Source: Aralia elata (taxonomy: Eukaryota > Streptophyta > Magnoliopsida > Apiales > Araliaceae). From it: 64,000 bases of DNA. Under the pieces are notes generated by a model. That model did no database searches. It was not told where the DNA came from and was given only the letters and a program-made list of their open reading frames with translations. Shown one piece after another: positions 10,864 through 22,667 of the stretch. Location: the NCBI GenBank assembly GCA_034770075.1, contig CM068382.1:89361192-89425191 (forward strand), in the 5' to 3' direction. The first letter of the stretch is position 1; every line of letters begins with the position of its first letter. A program made the position numbers and the translations under genes.

Positions 10864-11615
10864 TTTATTTTATATAGTTTGACCGTAGTTAATTACAGTT
10901 TGACTACATTGAAAAAATACTAATTATTACCATATATATATATATATATATATATTATCAAAATATGATTTATATATTAACCATTCTTAATTTTCACTTT
11001 TCATCTCCCTTTATCCCACACTTGTAATTCTCTCTCCTCCCATTTATACAAAGATAGAGAAAGAGATAAATTAATATCAGTAAATATAGAGCGTGATCGG
11101 AATTAAGAGAAAGAAGATGTCGGTTTGATCTGCAGATTGGAGGGAGAAACAAAAAACAAAAGAAGAAATGAAATGTCATCATCAGCCGTATCGAACAAAG
11201 TTAAGGCTTCTTACATACTCATAATGCACCAAGGCTCTCGACGTAAGACTTCCTGGAAGGATCCAGAAGGTCGAGTTATTAGCAACACCACTAGAGACAT
11301 TGCCATCTTTCAGCTCAAATCGATCCCTTTGTGAAGACATCCTTTTTGGTAAGGCTAAGTTCTAGGACGTCACATCTTGTGACTTCGATTGTAGCTCCGC
11401 CAAGCGCGACAGTGATCTCAGCTAGTATATCTTCCTCCAATTATATTTTCACTGATCCGTATTTTGCTCATTTTATATATGAATGCTTGGCAGAGGATGA
11501 CTTTATAAGTGTAAATATGTTGATCCTTGAGTATCTTGTAAAAAATGTATTAATTAGTTGTTTTTTTTAATGAAGTCAAACCGTATAAAAATACAGTCAA
11601 GTCGTATAAAATAAA
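10864..11615 (+). mobile_element. TIR-bounded element carrying a Pin1 gene fragment
   Basis: Imperfect terminal inverted repeats of about 45 bp face each other: TTTATTTTATATAGTTTGAC at 10864 and the reverse complement of the sequence at 11569-11615, with shared blocks TTTATTTTATA, TTGACYGTA and GTTTGACTWCATT. The flanks AACCACAA and CACTACAA match at 6 of 8 positions, a possible diverged target duplication. The interior holds a Pin1-type parvulin fragment with 5'-UTR-like sequence and a (TA)n tract (10932-10955). This fits a Pack-type element that captured a host gene piece, but the element family is unproven. Confidence 0.5.
11173..11425 (+). pseudogene. PIN1: Pin1-type parvulin (peptidyl-prolyl isomerase) pseudogene
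   Basis: From ATG 11173 the frame reads VKASYILIMHQGSRRKTSW then KDPEGRVISNTTRD, the N-terminal signature of plant single-domain Pin1 parvulins, which isomerise phospho-Ser/Thr-Pro bonds. After QLKSI the frame ends in TGA at 11332-11334. A shifted frame continues with EDIL, GKAKF, a TAG, and CSSAKR, which includes the conserved Cys region of the active site, before a further TAG at 11423-11425. About two thirds of the roughly 120-residue family length is represented, with one frameshift and at least two stops; the C-terminal part is missing. No intron is evident within the matching part, which would fit a retrocopy or a captured exon. It is non-functional as read. Confidence 0.85.
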
Positions 11616-11990
11616 CACTACAAGAAAAATGAGAATCTGTGGCAAAAAAATTGTGACAAATAATATTTTGTCACTGAATCACATTATTAGTTAGTGGTGA
11701 CAATTTATAGTGCGCCATTAAATTCTTAATAAAGAGTTCATGTATGACAAAAGGTTGAGTTTGACACTAAATTTGTCACAAATCATGTGGTACCAATTTA
11801 TTATTGTTCTGCCAAATGTTTTTAGCAACAGAAGTGCACGTACTTCCGTCACCAATACTTAATAATGTATGACAAAATTTTAACTTGCTAGTAATTATTT
11901 TAGTTATTGGTGGCAAATTTTTAATATCTGCCATATTTGTGTACATTATCTTCAAGTCAAAAAGTAAAATATTTTAAAATTGGTAAATTG
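11616..11990 (+). mobile_element. CACTA (En/Spm-like) transposon terminus
   Basis: CACTACAAGAAAAA at 11616 is the canonical CACTA terminal inverted repeat. The next 350 bp hold short recurring TGACAAA, GTCACTG and GTGACA motifs in both orientations, typical subterminal repeats. The opposite end (TTTTTCTTGTAGTG) was not found in this window, so the element is either truncated or longer than the window shows. Confidence 0.7.
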
Positions 11991-13114
11991 CCTCTCACAA
12001 TTTCATTCTCGCTCACTCTATCCTGCCCAATTTTTCTCTTAATGCGGTAACATAATTATGCACCCCAAATTTCACTCAAGCCAGACTAAGGTAGTTTTTC
12101 TTATTCGTGGTTTCTCCCTCTTCTATAATCACGGTTCCCTCTGCTACAACTTTTTTCCATGAGATTCTCGATTCTTATCTATTTGTAAGTAGTCTAAATC
12201 TTTTCTAAAATTTAGATTCTTAGGATGTTTAACATACTTTTTCGTTATGAATATTTTTTTTTGTATGTATAAAAGTGTTTAGCTAGAATTCGTTTGAATT
12301 GTATCTCAAGATTGATGTTTTTAATGGACTTTTGTGGTAGTTGTTTATGCAATTGTACATACCCCATTAGGATGGATATAAACTGGTATGCATTCAAGGT
12401 GTTTACATGTAGCTAAATTCAAATGATTCCTTGTTCGAGTAAAATGCAAATGTGGCACCTAAAATTTAGGTGTTTTTGGTTATTGAGCCCCTTTATGTGA
12501 AGAAATTTAGATGTTGAACCCTCAGGTGCCACATGTGTGTTGACTTGCCTATATGACACACATGGTTCTGTTGATGTGTACTTAAACTCAATTAAATCCC
12601 AAAAAGACGTCGTTCCATGGATTTAATCCCAAAACCTCATGTTGGCAATGAGACCACCCAAGTACCACAGGCCTAGTTACTTAGATTACCCAAAGAATAA
12701 AGTATATACTAAAAGAAAAACTTAAACTCAATTGTGGCCCAAAAAGATGTTCCACATATTTGATCCGAAAAACCCGTGTTTAAGTATTTGGCCATGAGAC
12801 CACCTGAGCACCACAGGCCTAACTACTTAGAATACCCAAAGAATAAATTATATACTAAAGCAATTGATTTCCCCCAGTAGAATATTAAAAGACAAACATA
12901 CCCATGTTAATGTAAATCATCTCCATGGTTGTTTCTCTTCTCTATTTCAGTATTTTCAGATCCTTAGAATTTAGGGTTTACTAAATTGAGAGTAAAAATT
13001 ATGCAAAATTGAGGTGAACATGCCAAATTACGGTATCTTGATCATCTCAAAAACTATCAACATCATCATCTTTTGTGTATAAAAGCCATCATCTTAAAAA
13101 TCTGTGAGGAATTA
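11991..13114. other. Non-coding stretch between CACTA end and GRF gene remnant
   Basis: No coding sequence recognised. It contains a two-copy 140-bp tandem duplication (12581-12861) and then a T-rich stretch leading into the GRF-like pseudogene, probably that gene's former upstream region. Confidence 0.55.
12581..12861 (+). repeat. 140-bp tandem duplication
   Basis: Copies start at 12581 and 12721, each opening CTTAAACTCAATT, sharing the landmark CACCACAGGCCTA or TACCACAGGCCTA and ending in TACCCAAAGAATAAA. The period is exactly 140 bp; identity is roughly 80% by eye. Confidence 0.85.
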
Positions 13115-13680
13115 ATGGAAAGGGGAAAACTACCTAAAGAAAGTAGCAAGGTTAGGGACGGTTCAATATCTACTAGAGTAGGTGGAATTTCATCCCCAGA
13201 GTATTGTGGGTGTGGGATACGAGTAAGAATTTGTACCTTTTCAAAGGGAAAAACTATACTGAGGAAGTATTATGGTTGTTCAAATTATGGTGTAAGTTCT
13301 TTTATTTACCATGGTATAAATTTTTAATTATTTACACAATTTGTAATCTTTATAATTGTTTGTTTAATTTTGTACAAACACAATCATTTTGTGGGTTTTT
13401 TTAATGGATTGCCTCTATCAACATGTTAGAAGATGTTGAGAATTGTTCGGGTCTGTTGAATTTGAAGAACACTGAAATTGAACTACAGATTACAGATGAT
13501 GAAGGACAAAGCTCATGACTTGCAAGTGCAAGTATCCAAAATGAAGAAGTCGAATTAAAGAATGATTTGAAGTGTTTAAAAGAAAAAAAAATAAGAAATT
13601 TAGAAACAAGGGAGAAGTGGTTGATACTTGTAATTGGGGTGTTTTTTTTTGTTTTTGAGCATGTTAAAAATATGTTTTAG
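13115..13680 (+). pseudogene. GRF-type zinc-finger / coiled-coil / membrane-tail protein, decayed
   Basis: Exon 1 (13115-13291) starts MERGKLPKES and reads CGCGIRVRICTFSKGK, then RKYYGCSNYG, the GRF zinc-finger pattern found in small plant proteins of the At4g04775-like type. It ends at a good donor, GGT|GTAAGT at 13292. After an intron of about 100 bp the domain resumes at 13390 with CGFF, an in-frame TAA (13402-13404) and WIAS. That frame then continues with one further stop (TGA 13516-13518) through a charged, probably coiled-coil part and a hydrophobic tail (LILVIGVFFFVF) to TAG 13678-13680. The order finger, coiled coil, C-terminal hydrophobic anchor matches the family. The acceptor site is not recognisable. 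Function of the family is poorly known; members are often close to transposons. Confidence 0.7.
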
Positions 13681-14510
13681 CTGTATTGATGTTTGAAAAA
13701 ATTTGAGAAATACTTGTGACTTTGGAATGGAATAGAATATGAATGCATTGGACATGTTTTGGTTTTGAGATTATTTATGTAGCCATTATAGCCGACCGTA
13801 ATGATATTGAGTTCCAATAAATAGATAAGAGCATCTTCTTTCCTACTTAGAAAGGCTTTAAAAGAATAACTTTTATAGTTGATTATGTGAAAATGAAAGA
13901 TGCAAGTAAGAAAATTTGACTAATTATGGAGCTTTGTACCAAAAAAAAAAAAGAAAAAAAGAAAAAAAGAAAAAAAGAAGAGGAAGAAATAAGAGTAATT
14001 ACAGAGCTTCAAGCCTTTAACAATGACATTATCATAGTTTCAACTAGCACCCTTGATCAAAGCTTATTGGATAGTTTTTCAGGGGAAGCGATATTTGAGT
14101 TCAATTCCACCCATAACGATGACAACAATACGATGCTATGAATCCCTCATAAAACTGTCCAAATTGGCCAAGAAACAGTTTTAGCTGGTGATATTAGAAG
14201 GATTAATAGCGCAAGTTGTGATTTTTACCTAGAGCTTTACAAGGTCAAATTCCACAAAACATTTTACATAAATATCACCAAGAAAACAACATTAAGCACA
14301 TTGAGCAGCATTACCAACACACATAAAGCAGACATGAATGCTCATTTAACTGAGCAGATGGTGGATCACAACATTCCCAATATAAGAATAACAAGCCTTG
14401 CATAACTTGGAGCCCGAGTTACAAACACAAAAAATTCCATATGTATCAGTTTTGAGATAAATATAAACACCAAAATACCTTAAAAGTCAAATACATAATG
14501 AAAATATAGA
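13681..14510. other. Non-coding stretch with an A/G-rich tract
   Basis: Contains an A-rich tract with periodic G (about 13940-13990) that opens a short ORF without meaning. Nothing else is recognisable. Confidence 0.5.
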
Positions 14511-14949
14511 TTAATAGTGCAATAATATCTTATACTTCTTCTTGTTCACACTTTCTTGTGTTCCACCAGTGTTGAGAAAGTTGATTATCACTCCACTTGA
14601 TTGTCCATCGCCCTCTGGTCTTCCTCTCCCTCTAGTCTCCCTTATGCTATTATATAAGGCTTGAGCCATCAACTGATACTCTGTTTCAGTAAAGCCACTA
14701 TGTGTATTTGCCACTCATATAACATTAGACATCAATTTTGTGGCCTTATTATTTGCCCATTTTTTGGGGTTCACTTGTAGTCATCTTTGCCCTTTCTTTT
14801 CTTTTTCATTCCCAATTGGTACAACACTTATCTTCCTTTTACCCTTCTCATTCCTATTTGGTGCAACACTTTTAGGTGGTCTAAAAGGTGCTTGAACTGG
14901 TGCAGTCTTCGGGACAACTCCAACTAAGTAACATCTCCCAGGTATAGTC
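14511..14949 (-). pseudogene. MULE transposase C-terminal exon(s), decayed
   Basis: On the minus strand two short open stretches (14975-14781 and 14714-14511) read a Lys/Pro-rich tail (KTAPVQAPFRPPKSV, NEKGKRK, NEKEKKGQR) and a segment starting MANTHSGFTETEYQLMAQAL. They lie immediately downstream, in the minus direction, of the solo LTR whose other side carries the MULE zinc-knuckle exons. With the LTR removed (TSD TAGTC) the two parts are contiguous, so these are taken as C-terminal exons of the same gene. The tail itself has no diagnostic domain, so assignment rests on position. Confidence 0.5.
14945..14949. repeat. Target site duplication TAGTC of solo LTR 1 (left copy)
   Basis: TAGTC directly precedes the element end; the partner is at 22663-22667. 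Perfect 5 bp, as expected for LTR-retrotransposon integrase. Confidence 0.9.
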
Positions 14950-15336
14950 TGTAATGCCCCCACAATCGAGACCAACTTAATCCAAAATTAGGACTAAACT
15001 TAATCCCGACCCTATGCGTTAATACTATCTTGTTCTAGCTTTAAAACATTATTCAATGTTAAAATAGCTAAAAATGCGGAATAATTTAAAACTTTTATTT
15101 TTGTTTCTATTCGTTCCCTGAATCATAATCTTTATATTTATAACATAAAGTTTACAACTTAATCTCAAAACGAATATCTTTTCCTCAAAATCTCCAACGT
15201 GTATTACATTTCATTTCCTATATAATACAATTGATTGAGACGACTTTATTTGCATTCTATATACGCTTCAATTCCTTATCACCATGATCATCCGATAATT
15301 CATCCTCTAACCTGCAAATAAGTTATTTTGCAAGAA

Positions 15337-15353
15337 TGAGCACGACGGCCCAA
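15337..15353 (-). other. Conserved LTR stem-loop (LTR 1)
   Basis: On the minus strand TTGGGC and GCTCA-type arms enclose a CGTCGT-type loop. One of seven copies of the same structure in LTRs of this window, about 390 bp from the LTR 3' end. Confidence 0.55.
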
Positions 15354-16139
15354 CAAGTCTAACAGTTAACACATTTCATGCTTCACATAGCACACGTGCG
15401 TTATACTTATTTGTGTAACATGCATTTCATGATGCGCACTGTATACATGCTTTAGATGCTGTGCATTTTCTTTTAACTATCATAGTTATTAGAATTCATC
15501 AATCAACAACTTAAGTTATAACCATATAGCATTTACACACTCAACTTGTTCACATAGAACAACAAATTTCATTAACTATCACATACTCATGATTTAACAT
15601 CACAATATAGTACATTTTCACATAACAATAAGTTCACGAAGTACTGAAAGAACTTGCCTTTGTCTGATGTCTTAGTTTGTGTTTCTCGCTTTATGTTCAA
15701 CGAACGCCCATGCTTTGCCTTCTATTCATCATTTGTTAATATTCAATCATTTCTTTTTTCCCACACGTCCTATATATTACAAGTCGGTTATAATATGCTT
15801 ATTAATCCCGTTCAAGATTTCAATCTCATTTGAGACTGTGACGCTCCCAAATTCGAGTACTTGAAACCCGAACTTGGTGTTACACGATACCATTTCTTTG
15901 AGCGGAAAAATAAAATTTACAAACTTAATATATACATATCAGAGTTGTCTAATCCCAAGTACGCAACCTTTAAGCATGTTCATTACATGATAGATAATAA
16001 ATATTATCACCTTAATAAAGTCTAACTATTACAACCAACACCTGGTATTCTATTCTTTGAGCTTTCCTTTGCCCTTGTCTTTGCCAGAGCCTTCTGGTCT
16101 ATCACCCTTAGCTGAAAACATTTAAGTCAAAGCAAGAAT

Positions 16140-16157
16140 GAGCATTCAATTGCTCAG
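16140..16157 (-). other. Conserved LTR stem-loop (LTR 2)
   Basis: TGAGCA (16140-16145) and TGCTCA (16152-16157) form a perfect 6-bp stem around ATTGAA on the minus strand. It lies about 300 bp from the LTR 3' end, in the same place as in the other LTRs. Confidence 0.6.
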
Positions 16158-17379
16158 CAAGTAATAACAAATATAATAATGCGCTAAAGAAGTAAATGTT
16201 TTCTTTGAGGCCTACTTCTACCACGAATCAATAGTGGTGAAATCGTTTGGAATCATTCATAACAACATATCAAATCATTTTAAGATTTTTGAAATAACAT
16301 ATTGACTATAAATACTGAGCGGTCAATAGACCATGAACTGTTATTTTTCATTTTCGAAAAGGTTTAAACAGAAATTCATCTGCAAACCGCTCTGGTCTCA
16401 CGGACATGTAGGGTGATCAGCCCCGTTATGTCCTGTATTGATCAATACTATCTGTTTGAACGTAAATTGCATTCACTCTATTCGCCTTGGGCACAAAAAC
16501 ATATTCCCCTTTACGGGTTGTTCATACTCAGTCTGGAGTCCTAACTAAACAATTCAGTTGGACGACTTAAACATAACCTTTAGTATTCAACAATGTATTT
16601 CGAACTATGTCCAGCCGAGTCAAATAGCTTAGACAGACTTTGAATCATAAGATACGTACTGAAGTTCAACAATATGTAACATGATTGTTATATCAAAGAA
16701 TTTTAAGTTCAAGAGTTCTTGTGAAAAACCATAGTTTATACAAGTGGGGACACTTGTATAATGAAAGACAATAATGAGATTTTAATAAACAATAAACGAG
16801 TTGAATAAAATTCCATAATATCAGAATAATTGCATAAACGGATCATGGGTATCATTACGGATATGAATAATTAATAATAATTATTCATGAACAAATTTCT
16901 TAAAGTAATAACTCAAGTTGAGTTAGGAACTAGCATAACATATACCTGTTTGCACGAAATAAAAGTAGTGCGTAAAGTTTAGATACTTGCCTACACAGAT
17001 CCAATTCATAAAGTAAATGAAAAGGTAAGATACTTGCCTTGTTCGCTGTTTACTGCTACACAATATAGCTTAAGCTTTTATCTTTAATACGAAGTCCTAT
17101 CATCAATAAAATTATTATTTTAATTAGAATAATACAACTTAACACATAATATTGTTTATTTGCAGTCATCATACAACTTAACACATTGTCACATATTCAT
17201 AACAGTCATTAAAACATTTAAAAACAGCTATCAGGTCAAACTATGTCCATTTGGTTTGAGTTCGACACTATTTCGATATCCTGATTGCATTATCGGACAA
17301 TAAACAAGTTTCTTTTTAATGAAACTTTGTTCAAGAACTTAAATATCATCTTAGATAATTTGTCTATCAATTGCAACAT

Positions 17380-18250
17380 TTTTTCAAATATTAAAATCAT
17401 TTATAATGATTTTTCAGTCATTAATAGCATTTATAATGATTTAATAAATAAATAATTTCATTATCATTAATATTCAAATAATTAAAATATTAATGAACTA
17501 CATGTCAACACATTAAAAGTTATTTATTATAACATAAAAATATTTTTAAAACATTAATATTACCTTTAAATGATTTTTAAAGTATTAAAATCATTTTTAA
17601 GTAATTACCATTAATATTAAAATATTAATGTAATTCATGTCAAATATTTAAAGTTATTAAATATAACTTAAAAATATTTTTAAAACATTTTTATTGTCTT
17701 TAAATGATTTTTAAAACATTAAAAACCATTTTTTTTAAATAATTTATTTAATATAAATATTAAATAAACTAATTATCATTAATATTAATTAATTAATGAA
17801 ATTCATCACAAAATATCAAAAGTTATCAAAAATAACTTAAAATATTTTCTAATATCATAATATAATTTTTCATGATTTTTCATGAATTAAAACCATTTTT
17901 AAATAATTTATTTAATATAAATATTAAATAAATTAATTACCATTAATATTAAATATTAATGAAATTCCTATGAAAATATTAAAAGTTATTTAATATAACT
18001 TAAAATACTTTTTAAAACATTAATATCATTTTTAAATGATTTTTGAGATATTAAAATCATTTTTAACTAATTTATTTAATATAATAATTAAATAAATTAA
18101 ATACCAATAATAATTAAATAAATTAAATTTTTAATGAAATTTATGTAAAAATATTAAAAGTTAATTTTTATAATTTAAAATAATTTTTAAAATAATTTTA
18201 TGAATTTTTAATAATTTATTTCTATTTATTTAATTAAATTAATTAATTTT
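17380..18250. repeat. AT-rich array of degenerate subrepeats in LTR 2
   Basis: Four to five degenerate units of about 120-160 bp recur, each with an ATTAAAAGTTATTWAATATAACTT-like core, a run of TTTTTAAAACATTAATAT type, and TTTAAATAATTTATTTAATA. The composition is over 85% AT by eye. Typical internal expansion of an LTR; no coding potential. Confidence 0.6.
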
Positions 18251-18277
18251 TATTTAAAGATAATTTTTTTTCAGCAG

Positions 18278-18368
18278 CTATAGCGACGAAACCGTCGCTA
18301 TAGGTGTTCTTGGTCAACCCCGGAAGGAGGTTAAGGACCCTATAGCGACGGATTTCTGTCGCTATAGG
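18278..18368. repeat. Twin perfect hairpins with CTATAGCGACG arms
   Basis: The first hairpin (18278-18303) has 11-bp arms CTATAGCGACG and CGTCGCTATAG around AAAC. The second (about 18339-18368) repeats the arms with a short loop ATTTC. They are GC-rich islands in a strongly AT-rich LTR, at the place where related LTRs carry other GC-rich dyads. Confidence 0.85.
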
Positions 18369-21300
18369 TGTTCTTCATTGGAATGAAGAACAGCCGTCCA
18401 CATCGTGGGGCCTAGTTTGACTTGATCTAACTTTCTTCTTGTTAATCGTTTGGTCGATCGTTTTGTTACTAGGTGTAGTCCACATGGCAAGGTACATCTA
18501 CATATTTTTATTAAGATCAAACAACAACATATGTGATTGATTTAATCCGGTCAAAGTACCCATTTCATCTGTTCTTGGAAATTTCTGGGTTTTCCAGAAA
18601 TTGCAAAAATCCGATCGGTCCGGCTACTTTGACCAATCGTATCTTTCTTTCTAGACCATGATTTACCACGATTCAAGTTGGAGGTTAAAGACAACATATC
18701 AGGCTACGAGTACATGCTTTAAAATAGACCAAACTACAAACAGGTATGGATCTAGAAGGCCTGACATATGGCTGTCAGATACCCAAACGATTTCTGGGTT
18801 ACCCAGAAATCAAAAGTTCAGTTCGGTCAACCTACTTTGGCTACTCATAACTTACAATCTAAACATGCTATAAGTGAAGTTCCAATTGCAGTTTACTAAA
18901 ATCATGGCATAGACCATATACAAACACATAAACACAACAAAGCATTAACATACAGAGATTAAAAGGGCCCGACTTTGGCCTGTCAGAGAGAAATTTTTTT
19001 GTTCTTGCCAGTTTTGAAAAATCTTTAATTTCATGCATTTAAATGTTATGCAAGTGTTGTTTCTCAACCCAGATCATCAATACACATTACACAGAACATA
19101 TTCTAACATTCAAACACAACTTTTAACATTGAATCAAAGATTTAGCTTGAGGGTTTTAGGTTTTGTACCTTTTGAGCAATTTTTGATTTTTATTCTTATG
19201 ATCTGACTTTGGTTAGCTGGTGAGGTGTTTATGGTTGATATTCAGACAAATTTTAGTGAGAGAATTTCGTGGCTAGAGAGAAGGGAGAGAAAGCTTGGTT
19301 TGGTTTGAATAAATGAGTGAAGTTTTCTATTTCTTTTTCTTTCTTTTCTTCCAATCCATTGATCCATTGCATCTGATGTAGCTAGCTGGCAAGATTCGGC
19401 TGATAGAGAGGATTTGAACATGTGAGAATATCCTAGCTTGATGAGTCACAAGATTTTGGAAGATTTGAGAAAATTTTACAATCTTTCAATATCTTTTAAT
19501 AAAAATAAATACAAAAAGGGTATTTTAGTAAACTAATAAATAATTTTAAAGGTATTCTTGTCCCATACACATGATCTAGGGTTTTAATCAATAGATTTGA
19601 ACCCTTAATGCTTACCCAATAATTTTTGGGTTTAAGAAAATTAACTTAGGAGTTAAATAAATAATTAATTAAGACAATAAAATTCCAAATTAGGGTTTTT
19701 TTAAAATAAAATTAGGGTTTTATAAATTAAAAATTAGGGTTTCTTGAAATTGTTAGGGTTCCCAAAATTATAATTTAGGGTTTCCCACTTAATTACATTA
19801 TTCACATAATATCCATACAGGCAAACAAAATAATTAATTAACTACATTACATTTAATACTTAAATTACCTAAAGAAATTAATTTCTTATTATCCCAAATA
19901 CATATATAATTATTATAGCAATAATTATATTTAGTATTTAATGTCCATAATATACAATCAAATATGAATATAATTACCAATTATATTCCATATTCAATTT
20001 ACCTTAATAGAATAAATTATTAATATCCATAAAACCAATATACTTTCCTTATTAATTATAATTATAACAATAATTATATTAATCATTAAAATTCATATCC
20101 ATAGACAAAATTTATGTTAGTGATCAATAATCACACTTTACATCATAAACCATTCTTAGTTAAGTTAAAATAATTAACTTAACTAATCTTGATAAATTAA
20201 TATAATAAAATAATAATTATTTCAACAGTTTTAAGAATCATTTATTAAAATATAAATATATTATTGAAATAATACATCGATCGTATTTTCATGAAAACTA
20301 AATAATAAAACATTTTTATTACAAAATTAATTTATTATAAAATATAATTTATAGTAAATCATAAATTCTTTTTCCTTGCATTCCAACACTTGCTTTACTA
20401 TATAATAAAATAGTTTTATTATATATATAAAAAAAATTATTTGTAAAATTTCTTATTTAATTATATCAAAATTTTAGGGTAATTACAGAGACTTTAGGAC
20501 ACATCTATATTAACTTGGTACTCTTTACATTATCCTATGCTTTGATGAATTTACAACTTACGTAGGTTAACCAATGTATTCAATTACATTCTTGTTTGCT
20601 TCACAAATTTTGACCCAAAACTTCTATTTTCAAAACTTAATAATCTCCATCTTACATTTGCCAACTATGTTAAATCTATCAATCCATAGGTTATTTTTTC
20701 TTACATTTATACATGTAGTTTTAATAACTAATGGGCAACATGCTTAATATAATAAACCATTACCCATGATCAAATGTTAGGCAGCTTCAGCCGAATCCTT
20801 TAATGGGTAACATTATTCTAAAAAAAAATGATCTACCCAATACAGTGAAAATGTATGGAATAAAGTAAGTAGGCAACATTAACAATGGACATATTTTCAT
20901 TAACTCTTATTGCATGTTCCAGCCATTAACAATATAGATAACAAAAGTTTCCACTATATTGATATCTTTAAATTAGTGCCACTACCTATTAAAATGGGTT
21001 ACACATGACTTTAATAACATTAGTGTTATAATTAGACCCGGTGCATGACTTTAATAACTTATAGGTTTGTAATTAATAACATTCCTTATAGCTTCTATAT
21101 GTATTAGCTCTTAGTTTAAATTTAGTCATGGGTATTACTTCACATAGCATATACCACCTCCCTTCACATCAACTCATAACCCAAACATAATTCAATTACA
21201 TCAATTTCAGAATAACAAACACTATATTCTTCAATTTCATAAATTCTATGAATAAAAGTTATCTTACCTTGTTTGCTTCATGTAATAATTGAATTCTTCT

Positions 21301-22667
21301 TCCAAGCTTAGGGATAGCTGTGATTATCTTCTAATCACCCTCAATTCAGTTGTTAGTTTTTCTACTATGCATGATGATCTCAACCGAAATTGAAGAAGCT
21401 TGGGGTTAATAGCTTGTGAATATCAAGAGTGAGCTGAAACTGTTTTGGAACGGTGGAGGGAGCTAAGAATAGAGAATGGATGGGACAGATGGAAGTGAAA
21501 ATGATCAGGGGATTTTAGTAAATTTCCTAAGCAGCTTGTTCATGTTTCATACTTCCTTAGTGTCCTGCTATAAGCCAATCTCATGCCACCTCCTACTTGG
21601 GCTCTAATGAGTCATCACAAGCACTAACCCATTTAATTATCAACACTTTCTATTAATGCTTTATTAGCCTCATTATTTAATCCTTAACATGCTCCACTTA
21701 ATTCTCAGCATACTCTAACTTCCAATTTCCAGCACATATACATATATTACGTATATATTGCATACATTACATTTCATGTACTATATTTCCACTTCCTACA
21801 TGTAACTTGTTTCATGTATTACACTTACATGTAATTCATTCTTAATCAAAATTTGAATATTATACATTTATAATCATGTATAAAATAATCTTACTAATTA
21901 TAGAATTATTCCATAATTAAGTTAATACTTTTTCTGTAACGGATCAATTAATTACACAATTAACAGTCACTTCATTAACTAATAACTTATTTAAATTATA
22001 CAATCTATATTGTATAAATAAATTTAATTTCCTCCTTCTCTCCGTAAATTGTTTTCAAACAATTTATTTATTTATTTCATATTTTCAATCATTTATTCAA
22101 ATATGAATTTAATACTAATTAACTTGATACCAATATATATATATCTTATATATTGGATCTCATCTCATAATTTTTAATTCATTCCCATTTGGCATAATAT
22201 TATTATATTAAGTAAAAAAAATGCTTACATTAATTCACTGTTTTAATTTAGCGAATTAATCACTTCATTTATAAAATTTAGTTCATAATAACTCCATTGC
22301 CATTCAAGCTATTCTAGGCTCATCACTCAAATTTTATTATTCATAATAAAATTTTAACTTAATCTCAATTAATTAATATTAGTTAATTGATTTTCTTCAC
22401 TTTTCATATTTCATTTCGTAATGAACTCAAGCTAATTAATTTAATAGTTTAATTAACTATTAATTCTTTCATTCCAAATATATGTATATATTTCATACTT
22501 ATATATATATATATTTATACTGAATTCACCATATAAACCATATATATATATATATATATATAACACATATATATTTATACATTTAAATCCGACACGTCAC
22601 ATCAGAAGAATTTTATTTATTAATTCTTATTTAAAAAATTTCAAACAATTCGGGTTGTCACATAGTC

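Larger units (their letters stand above)
15837..20487 (-). mobile_element. Solo LTR 2 (Tekay/Del-like), nested in LTR 1
   Basis: Minus-strand start TGTAATTACCCTAAAATTTT at 20487, end GGGAGCGTCACA at 15837, flanked by a perfect duplication GAGAC (15832-15836, 20488-20492). It is 4651 bp with no coding region or internal primer site, so a solo LTR. It is closely related to the inverted LTR at 48466-52387: both share the same terminal 200 bp pattern (CTTGGTG, ACGATACCATT, TACATGATAGATAA). A long AT-rich array of related AATATT/ATTTAA-rich subrepeats fills 17380-18250. A pair of perfect hairpins lies at 18278-18368. The insertion is younger than LTR 1. Confidence 0.87.
14950..22662 (-). mobile_element. 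Solo LTR 1 (Tekay/Del-like), interrupted by solo LTR 2
   Basis: On the minus strand it begins TGTGACAACCCGAATTG (at 22662) and ends in GGGGGCATTACA (at 14950). It is flanked by a perfect 5-bp duplication TAGTC (14945-14949 and 22663-22667). About 3.06 kb remain after removing the nested LTR. No PBS, polypurine tract or coding region follows inside, so it is a solo LTR. The TGTRAC start and the GGGGYGTTACA-type end are those of plant Tekay/Del chromovirus LTRs; the family call is by these ends and by similarity to the element at 53-60 kb, which has a PBS. It sits inside a MULE transposase gene. A (TA)n tract is at about 22541-22562. Confidence 0.85.

Noticed and set aside
18278..18368. Possible CRISPR-like array from repeated CTATAGCGACG
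   Set aside because: Only two hairpins, no spacers of regular length, nuclear plant context and no cas genes.
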